Assembly (NCBI GenBank): GCA_000814665.1
Contig: JWIH01000025.1
Location: forward strand, 558,001-622,000
Origin: Pseudoalteromonas flavipulchra NCIMB 2033 = ATCC BAA-314
GTDB lineage: Bacteria; Pseudomonadota; Gammaproteobacteria; Enterobacterales; Alteromonadaceae
Length of the DNA stretch: 64,000 nucleotides
Reading direction: 5' to 3'
Both the position numbers and the translations under genes were made by a program. Shown here piece by piece: positions 58,423 through 64,000 of this stretch. The notes under the pieces are model-generated. The model had not been told where the DNA came from, made no database searches, and saw nothing but the letters and a program-made list of their open reading frames with translations. Position 1 is the stretch's first letter. Each line of letters starts with the position of its first letter.

Positions 58423-59064
58423 CTAAAATTTTACGCCCGAATCTAAGTACTGCCCAATTCCTATTGTAAACATCCACAGTCCCCACAGGCTATGCTCTAA
58501 CACACACACCGCAAGCGAACGACTATGGGCGTAGGTATAAGAAAATAGTAGCCCTCCAACAAAAGATAACGCCACGGCTATCCAGTTGTCATAGATGCAG
58601 TGAGCAAGCGCAAACACTAATGCACTTAGCAAAACTCGATTGTTTTTATTTGGTAAAATCCTTTTATAGCGATGAAAGAAGTAGCTCCTAAAAATTAACT
58701 CTTGTGGTAAGACGGAAAGAATAGGGTAAGCAACTAATAATAATAACCAGTCGCTGGGGGAATTGAGCGGTAGGGAAAACCAATTTCCTTGACTAACTAA
58801 ACCATAGAGCATGGCTGAAAACATTGCACCTGCGAAAAACGTGGTAAATAATCGCTTTTTGACGGACGAAAACTCCCCCAAACTGGTTAATCTAAAGCGT
58901 TTGAAATGGGGATCGGTTAGTAGTAAATGGGTACAGACTGCCATTAAAATGATCAGTGCTGGAAAAAGCCAATTGTTGAGGTGATCACGGAATTGATAAG
59001 CGACAATGGGCAGGACAAAGAATACAAATACGAGTTCACACCACCGGTATTGGCTTGCGTTCAA
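58423..59064 (-). CDS. CPBP family intramembrane protease homologue
   Basis: The 213-residue protein has about seven hydrophobic helices. CPBP (CAAX protease/bacteriocin-processing) proteins use a diglutamate EExxxR motif plus two histidines. Here the motif is QELIFR (Q121, E122, R126), so the first Glu is replaced by Gln; FALAHCIYDN (H155) supplies a later site. Whether it is active is unclear. It lies upstream of the NSS gene end on the minus strand, with its own short upstream gap after yciB. Confidence 0.83.
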   Translation of the reverse strand: MNASQYRWCELVFVFFVLPIVAYQFRDHLNNWLFPALIILMAVCTHLLLTDPHFKRFRLTSLGEFSSVKKRLFTTFFAGAMFSAMLYGLVSQGNWFSLPLNSPSDWLLLLVAYPILSVLPQELIFRSYFFHRYKRILPNKNNRVLLSALVFALAHCIYDNWIAVALSFVGGLLFSYTYAHSRSLAVCVLEHSLWGLWMFTIGIGQYLDSGVKF

Positions 59065-59099
59065 GGCTAGTTCCCCAAAATATTTGGCGGCTACAAGCC

Positions 59100-59131
59100 G
59101 CTATAGTTAGCTCTCACTCGTTAACTATAGC
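59100..59131. terminator. Hairpin between yciB and the CPBP gene
   Basis: GCTATAGTTA (59100-59109) pairs perfectly with TAACTATAGC (59122-59131) over a 12-nt loop. It lies in the 90-bp gap on the minus strand after yciB and could mark its transcript end. Confidence 0.5.
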
Positions 59132-59154
59132 AGCTGCAGATGAACCTTGAATGG

Positions 59155-59724
59155 TTACTCTTCAGGTAAATATTTTTGAATTTTAAACATGGTAAAGAGG
59201 AGTGCAACGAAGGTGATCCCGATTAAACCAAAGACTTTAAAGTTCACCCAAAAATCAAGAGAGAAGTGGTACGCAACGTAAAGGTTTAGGCCTGCGATGA
59301 AGAAAAGTAATACTGCCCAAAATAGATTTAATTGGTCGCAGTCTTTGGCTGGTAAATCAATATCAATCTCGCTTTTCTCCTTCTCAGCAACTGACTTTAA
59401 CACGCCTTCGAGTGCGCCTTTTACCAAGTTTTTATTAAACAGGTACCTAGATATGAGTAGTGCCGCACCTAAAATGGCATAAATAATCGTGGCTTTCCAT
59501 TTAATAAACTGCTCATCATGGAAGAAAATCGTCATCCCACCAAGGATCAACGCAATCGCTAAGAATACCCAATGACGTTTTGCGACTTCGCGCTTAGTGA
59601 TGTATTGGTGTGCGACCTGTATAAGAGAGGCAATGATTAGCACACCCGTTGCCCAAAAAATATCGACAAACTTATAAACCGCAAAAAATAAGATGAGCGG
59701 TAAGTACTCAATTAAAAATGACAT
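59155..59724 (-). CDS. yciB: Septation protein A/inner membrane protein YciB
   Basis: The 189-residue inner-membrane protein has five to six helices and the YciB/IspZ signature LPLILFFAVYKFVDIFWATG near the start, plus KWKATIIYAILGA and LNLYVAYHFSLDFWVNFKVFGLIG. YciB acts with cell division and envelope synthesis in E. coli and Shigella. A polar insertion (EKEKSEIDIDLPAKD) sits between helices. It is divergent from the HU gene. Confidence 0.95.
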   Translation of the reverse strand: MSFLIEYLPLILFFAVYKFVDIFWATGVLIIASLIQVAHQYITKREVAKRHWVFLAIALILGGMTIFFHDEQFIKWKATIIYAILGAALLISRYLFNKNLVKGALEGVLKSVAEKEKSEIDIDLPAKDCDQLNLFWAVLLFFIAGLNLYVAYHFSLDFWVNFKVFGLIGITFVALLFTMFKIQKYLPEE

Positions 59725-59846
59725 TTTTTATCCTAACAAAGTTGGTTGTAAGGGTTTTACCAAGATACGGCGAGAACATCAACATTGACTTTCTTTGATG
59801 AAACCCATAGCCTGCTGCGCTCATTCAATGGTTCAGAGGTATTTGC

Positions 59847-60119
59847 ATGAATAAGAGCGATTTAGTTACAAAAATGGCGGAAATTAGTGGATTAACAAAG
59901 AAAGATTCACAGGCGGTGTTAAATGTCATTTTACAGGCCACTAAAAAGCGCTTGTCAGAAGGCGATCAGATGCAAATTAATGGACTTGGGACATTCGCGT
60001 TAAGTTATCATCCCCCAAAGCAAGGACGTAATCCTCAAACAGGTGAGACCATCACCATTGAGGGACAAAACAAGGTATTGTTTAAGCCTGCTAAAGCCTT
60101 AAAAGATAACTTGCGTTAA
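59847..60119 (+). CDS. HU family DNA-binding protein
   Basis: HU proteins bend and wrap DNA as dimers. The 90 residues have the helix-turn start MNKSDLVTKMAEISGLTKKDSQAVLN and the DNA-binding arm GRNPQTGETITIEGQNKVLFKPAKALKD, close to HupA/HupB. GAGG lies 7-8 nt before the ATG. It is convergent with the trp operon and shares a hairpin terminator. Which HU paralogue it is cannot be told from one sequence. Confidence 0.93.
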   Translation: MNKSDLVTKMAEISGLTKKDSQAVLNVILQATKKRLSEGDQMQINGLGTFALSYHPPKQGRNPQTGETITIEGQNKVLFKPAKALKDNLR

Positions 60120-60128
60120 TTCTAAGAA

Positions 60129-60151
60129 AAGCCAGTGTTTAACACTGGCTT
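60129..60151. terminator. Bidirectional hairpin between HU and trpA
   Basis: AAGCCAGTGT (60129-60138) pairs with ACACTGGCTT (60142-60151) over a 3-nt loop. It lies in the 42-bp gap between the two convergent genes and would stop both transcripts. Confidence 0.75.
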
Positions 60152-60161
60152 GAAAGTAATA

Positions 60162-60968
60162 TTACTTTTGCGTTGCAGCTTTCATTCGCGCAACAAAGGT
60201 TTTTAGCTCAAAGCACATAGTGCTAGGATCATCTAAGTGTTTTTCGATGATTTTCACCACCGCAGAGCCACTTATCGCACCTGCTGCACCTGAGCTAATC
60301 GCATGCTTTACATGCTCCGGTTCAGAAATACCAAACCCTAGCAGTGGCGGCGCAGCATGATACTCGATAAGTTTGGTGATCATCTCTGTTGCCGGCATTT
60401 GTGCCGTCGTTTCTGTACCAGTCACGCCTGCACGCGAAAGTAAATAAGTATAGCCACGACCTCGGGTGGCGCATTCTCGTAACGTATCATCGCAGGCATT
60501 CGGTGTGGCAATGAAAATTGGCGCAATATCATTTGCCATTGCAGTGAGCCTAAACGGTTTGGCTTCGTGCAGTGGCACATCAGCAACTAATATAGAATCC
60601 ACACCCGCAGTTTTGGCGTCTTGATAAAACTGCTCAATACCACGAGCAAAAATCAAGTTTGAGTAAAGCAACAAACCAATTGGAATATCACTGTTGTAAC
60701 GACGAATTTCAGCGATGATCTCAAGACAGTCTTGGGTGTTAACATCTTGCTTTAATGCACGGATGTTAGCTGCTTGAATAACAGAGCCATCGGCAATGGG
60801 ATCTGAAAACGGAATACCGAGCTCCAATGCATCAGCACCACCGTCAATCAGACTTTTAATGATCTCAATACTGAGAGCCTTATTGGGATCGCCAATCGTC
60901 ACGAAAGGAACAAATGCACCTTGGTTTTTTTCATTTAAGTGCGCGAACATCGCATCATAACGTCTCAT
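60162..60968 (-). CDS. trpA: Tryptophan synthase alpha subunit
   Basis: TrpA splits indole-3-glycerol phosphate and passes indole through a tunnel to TrpB. The 268-residue TIM barrel shows the catalytic Glu and Asp in LELGIPFSDPIADG, the substrate segment VLLVDVPLHEAKPF-like (SILVADVPLHEAKPF) and phosphate-binding GFGISEPEHV. Its ATG overlaps the trpB stop by ATGA (60965-60968), so the two are translationally coupled. It is the last gene of the trp unit. Confidence 0.98.
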   Translation of the reverse strand: MRRYDAMFAHLNEKNQGAFVPFVTIGDPNKALSIEIIKSLIDGGADALELGIPFSDPIADGSVIQAANIRALKQDVNTQDCLEIIAEIRRYNSDIPIGLLLYSNLIFARGIEQFYQDAKTAGVDSILVADVPLHEAKPFRLTAMANDIAPIFIATPNACDDTLRECATRGRGYTYLLSRAGVTGTETTAQMPATEMITKLIEYHAAPPLLGFGISEPEHVKHAISSGAAGAISGSAVVKIIEKHLDDPSTMCFELKTFVARMKAATQK

Positions 60969-62149
60969 AGTTCACCTCGCTCAGACAGTACCTGGTGGAC
61001 GTGAGCTAAGTCTTTGTCTCCGCGACCACTTAAGTTAACAACAATCACCGTTTCTTCGGTTTGCGCTTCTGCATATTTTAGTGCGTATGCCAGAGCATGG
61101 CTTGACTCTAGGGCTGGAATAATACCTTCGTGTTTAGCAAGCGCTTGAAAGGCATTTAATGCTTCAGTGTCGGTAATACCAACATATTGCGCGCGGCCTG
61201 TTTCATGAAGGTAGGCGTGTTGTGGACCAACAGCTGGGTAGTCAAGACCTGCTGACACAGAATAAGATTCTTCAATTTGGCCATCTTTATTCTGCATGAT
61301 ATAGGTATAGGCGCCGTGCAAGATGCCTTTACTTCCTTTACATAGTGCAGCGCCGTGCTCATCGGTATCTAAGCCTTTACCAGCCGGTTCAACCCCGATT
61401 AATTTAACGTCTTTTTCATCAATAAAATCGGCGAACATACCAATAGCATTTGAGCCGCCGCCCACACAAGCGATAACCGCATCTGGCAAACGACCTTCCG
61501 CTTTTAGTACTTGTTGTTTCGCCTCTTCACCAATCATTTTTTGGAACTCACGGACAATCGTCGGGAATGGATGAGGACCTGCAGCCGTTCCGAGTAAATA
61601 ATGTGCCGTTTTGTAGTTTGCAGACCAGTCACGTAATGCTTCATTTACCGCGTCTTTTAATGTGCCTGAGCCGGCGGTAACTGGGATAACTTCCGCACCC
61701 ATCAAACGCATTCTAAATACGTTTGGTTGCTGACGCTCAACATCTTTAGCCCCCATGTATACTCGGCACTTTAAGCCGAGTAAGGAGCAGGCTAGAGCGG
61801 TTGCAACACCATGTTGTCCAGCGCCAGTTTCAGCGATGACTTCTTTTTTCCCCATACGTTTGGTTAATAGCGCTTGACCTAACACTTGGTTGGTCTTGTG
61901 TGCACCACCGTGAAGTAAATCTTCACGCTTTAAGTACAGTTTGACCTTAGGGTTTTTAACTAAGTTGCGTGTCTTGGTCAGTGGTGTTGGGCGACCCGCA
62001 AATTCATTCAAAAGTTGATAAAACTCCTGCTGAAATTTTGGGTCTTTTTGTGATTTATAAAATTCCTGTTCTAACTGCTTTAACGCAGGTACGAGTAACT
62101 CGGGCACAAACATGCCTCCGAAGTCACCAAAATAAGCTGAATTACTCAT
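60965..62149 (-). CDS. trpB: Tryptophan synthase beta subunit
   Basis: TrpB joins indole and serine using PLP. The 394-residue protein has the PLP lysine in GGAHKTNQVLGQA, the phosphate-binding GGGSNAIGMF and the monovalent-cation region near the end. The ATG at 62149 follows GAGGTGG and begins SNSAYFGDFGGMFVPELL, close to E. coli TrpB. The frame extends back 26 codons into trpC but that is discounted. It lies 7 bp after trpCF and overlaps trpA by 4 bp. Confidence 0.98.
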   Translation of the reverse strand: MSNSAYFGDFGGMFVPELLVPALKQLEQEFYKSQKDPKFQQEFYQLLNEFAGRPTPLTKTRNLVKNPKVKLYLKREDLLHGGAHKTNQVLGQALLTKRMGKKEVIAETGAGQHGVATALACSLLGLKCRVYMGAKDVERQQPNVFRMRLMGAEVIPVTAGSGTLKDAVNEALRDWSANYKTAHYLLGTAAGPHPFPTIVREFQKMIGEEAKQQVLKAEGRLPDAVIACVGGGSNAIGMFADFIDEKDVKLIGVEPAGKGLDTDEHGAALCKGSKGILHGAYTYIMQNKDGQIEESYSVSAGLDYPAVGPQHAYLHETGRAQYVGITDTEALNAFQALAKHEGIIPALESSHALAYALKYAEAQTEETVIVVNLSGRGDKDLAHVHQVLSERGEL

Positions 62150-62156
62150 GTCCACC

Positions 62157-63521
62157 TCAATATTTCCGAATTTGTGTAAACGCGTTAGCGATTTTTTGAG
62201 CGCATTTTTTACCAGGCGATTGCTCAACGCCTGAATTTAGGTCAAGACCATCGGCACCTATATTAACGGCACCGTGAATGTTGTCGGGGTTTAGGCCGCC
62301 AGCCAACATATAATTGCTCGAACTACGATTTAATAGCTGCCAATCAAACACTTGCCCCGTGCCACCAAATGCAGAGTCGGTTTTGGTATCGTACAATTGC
62401 TTGTCTACGCCAGCGAAGGGGCTTGGCAGTGCTGTGTCCACACCTTGTGCTTTCCAAATTTGACAGCTAACTGGAAGTTGTTTTCGCAGGGTATCGATGT
62501 ACAACTCATCTTCGTTGCCATGTAATTGCACTGCACTCAGTTTTAATATTTGCGCATACTCTGCAACTTGCTCAAGCGGTGCGTTAACGAACACACCAAC
62601 GTACTTGAGCGGTGCGCTATCGGCGACGGCCTTCGCACAATCAATGTCGACATAACGAGGCGATTTTGGATAAAAGATAAGACCGCCGTATACCGCTCCA
62701 GCTTCATAAGCTGCTTGCGCATCTTGGCTTCGAGTAAGACCACACACTTTGTTTTCGCCCAAAATCAAGCGTCTGCAAGCAAGTTCCAAGTCTTGCTCAG
62801 CCATCAATGAACTGCCGACCAAAAAGCCGTCACAAATCGGTGATAAGCGTTTCACATCGCGGTGCGTGTATATGCCAGACTCTGAAATCACCACTTTGTC
62901 TTCGGGGATTAACTTTCTTAGTTTCTCTGTTGTTGCTAAATCCGTTGATAAGTCTCTGAGGTCACGGTTGTTAATACCGATAAGTTCAGCATCTAACGCA
63001 AGCGCTCTTGTCACTTCTTCTTCGTTGCTTACTTCCGTCAAAATCGACATATTAAGTGATTTGGCCACGCTCACTAGTGCCAAATACTCTTCGTCATTTA
63101 ATACAGACAACATCAAAAGAATGGCATCGCCACCGTGTAAGCGGGCGAGATAAACTTGGTATTCATCAATAAAGAAGTCTTTACAGATCAGAGGCTGATC
63201 AACCAGCTTTCTCACCGTGGCGAGGTATTCATAACTGCCTTGAAAGTATTTTTCGTCGGTCAGTACACTAATACATGTCGCGTACTTACGATAAACACTG
63301 GTAATTTCAGTCAAATCAAAATGTGAGCGAATAAGGCCTTTTGAAGGTGACGCCTTTTTGCACTCTAAAATAAATTGTGTCCCAGCTTGCGCCAACGCAG
63401 CGGTGAAGTTAAGCGTGGTGGGGGTTACTTCGTCGATAAAGTCACTTAACGGACGCTGCGCCTTACGCGCTTTTAATTCTTCGACTTTATCGGCAACAAT
63501 TTTTTCTAATACATTAGCCAT
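62157..63521 (-). CDS. trpCF: Fused indole-3-glycerol phosphate synthase/phosphoribosylanthranilate isomerase
   Basis: The 454-residue fusion carries two TIM barrels. The N-terminal indole-3-glycerol phosphate synthase half (1 to about 255) has FILECKKASPSKGLIR and VISESGIYTHRDV. The C-terminal phosphoribosylanthranilate isomerase half (about 258-454) has VCGLTRSQDA and VQLHGNEDELY and ends with GLDLNSGVE. The same fusion is found in E. coli (TrpC). The ATG overlaps the trpD stop by 8 bp. It supplies the step before TrpA/TrpB. Confidence 0.97.
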   Translation of the reverse strand: MANVLEKIVADKVEELKARKAQRPLSDFIDEVTPTTLNFTAALAQAGTQFILECKKASPSKGLIRSHFDLTEITSVYRKYATCISVLTDEKYFQGSYEYLATVRKLVDQPLICKDFFIDEYQVYLARLHGGDAILLMLSVLNDEEYLALVSVAKSLNMSILTEVSNEEEVTRALALDAELIGINNRDLRDLSTDLATTEKLRKLIPEDKVVISESGIYTHRDVKRLSPICDGFLVGSSLMAEQDLELACRRLILGENKVCGLTRSQDAQAAYEAGAVYGGLIFYPKSPRYVDIDCAKAVADSAPLKYVGVFVNAPLEQVAEYAQILKLSAVQLHGNEDELYIDTLRKQLPVSCQIWKAQGVDTALPSPFAGVDKQLYDTKTDSAFGGTGQVFDWQLLNRSSSNYMLAGGLNPDNIHGAVNIGADGLDLNSGVEQSPGKKCAQKIANAFTQIRKY

Positions 63522-64000
63522 TACTCACCTCTACAATGTTAGCCAAGGTTGTCATGGCTTTCTTGCTAGCAAGCACTTCGCGTACTTGTTGGCTTGCGGT
63601 TTTAAAATCTGACGCCTTATTGGTTAATACCAACAAGGCTGCAACGTTTGCAATGATCGCTGCATTGTGTGCAGCTTCGCCTTCACCATTTAAAATCGCA
63701 AGGCTCGCTTTCGCGTTATATTCTGGCGTATCACCAGCAATAGATTCAAGTGAATAGTTTTCTAGTCCAAAATCGCTTGGGGTAACGGTGTATTGCGTCA
63801 CTTCACCATGCTTTACTTCTGCGACTAGCGTTTCGCCGTGTAGGGCAATTTCATCTGTGCCACTACCGTGAACTACCATCGCTCGTTTCGTACCTAAGCG
63901 GTTTAACGTTTCAGCCATGGGTAAAACAAGGGCAGGGTCGTAAACGCCGAGTAATTGCACCTCAGGCTTAGCTGGGTTTGCCAATGGCCCGAGAATATTA
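63514..64000 (-). CDS. trpD: Anthranilate phosphoribosyltransferase, 5' truncated by window edge
   Basis: TrpD joins anthranilate to PRPP. The minus-strand frame is open to the window edge at 64000 and has no credible start inside the window (the apparent start at 63984 is a TTG within NILGPLANPAKP). The visible 161 residues include the PRT core NILGPL, then GVYDPALVLPMAETLNRLGTKRA and HGSGTDEI. Whether TrpG is fused, as in E. coli, cannot be seen. It overlaps trpCF by 8 bp. Confidence 0.96.
   Translation of the reverse strand, partial: NILGPLANPAKPEVQLLGVYDPALVLPMAETLNRLGTKRAMVVHGSGTDEIALHGETLVAEVKHGEVTQYTVTPSDFGLENYSLESIAGDTPEYNAKASLAILNGEGEAAHNAAIIANVAALLVLTNKASDFKTASQQVREVLASKKAMTTLANIVEVSNG

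Noticed and set aside
62150..62227. Longer N-terminus for trpB from 62227
   Set aside because: It overlaps the end of trpCF, while the ATG at 62149 follows a strong GAGGTGG site and gives the standard TrpB start.

Overview
This window looks like core chromosome of a marine gammaproteobacterium of the Alteromonadales, most likely Pseudoalteromonas or a close relative. That placement rests on gene content, protein similarity from memory and gene order (fnr-uspE, divergent rne/rluC, yceD-rpmF-plsX-fab, yejK/yejLM, trpCF fusion); no database search was possible. No rRNA or tRNA genes, CRISPR arrays, prophages or insertion sequences were seen. The only repeat element with a mobile-element look is a 162-bp near-palindrome at 37421-37582.

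Layout. 1-5 kb: the end of an ABC-2 permease, ttcA, then a TonB-dependent siderophore receptor and a PepSY membrane protein behind a likely Fur box. 5-14.2 kb, minus strand: the cbb3 oxidase unit ccoN-O-Q-P, the assembly genes fixH-ccoI-ccoS, a TauE/SafE-like membrane protein, then fnr and uspE. A lipoprotein and a GreA/GreB-like protein are transcribed divergently from ccoN (14.4-15.4 kb). 15.4-23 kb: a GlxA-type regulator divergent from fabY, the formaldehyde detoxification pair fghA/adhC with a divergent LysR gene, and a SulP transporter. 23-36.8 kb: rne with a long leader, divergent rluC, a HAD phosphatase, yceF, then the lipid unit yceD-rpmF-plsX-fabD-fabG-acpP-fabF-pabC-mltG, which lacks fabH. 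36.8-44.3 kb: marC, the palindromic repeat, a STAS-like protein, a LysR gene behind aceK, a DUF4124 protein, and yejM/yejL divergent from yejK.

44.5-52.3 kb is envelope-oriented. It holds a porin with a short PstS-like protein, a three-gene lipoprotein operon (COG3014-like, LpoB-like, LPP20-like), a divergent LPP20 lipoprotein, a MltC-like transglycosylase and yfcH. 52.4-64 kb: an AI-2E family permease, an operon of PepSY protein, PhoP-like regulator, PhoQ-like kinase and LprI-like protein, yciI, a sodium-dependent transporter, a CPBP protease homologue, yciB, an HU gene, and the trpD-CF-B-A end of the tryptophan operon, with trpD running off the window.

How the parts connect. Fnr lies downstream of the cbb3 genes, and an FNR-like site lies upstream of ccoN, which fits oxygen control of the high-affinity oxidase. 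Fatty acid initiation may rely on FabY, because fabH is missing from its usual slot between plsX and fabD. The least described pieces are the ccoN-divergent lipoprotein/Gre-like pair and the envelope lipoprotein locus at 46-51.4 kb. Most other genes are ordinary housekeeping genes.
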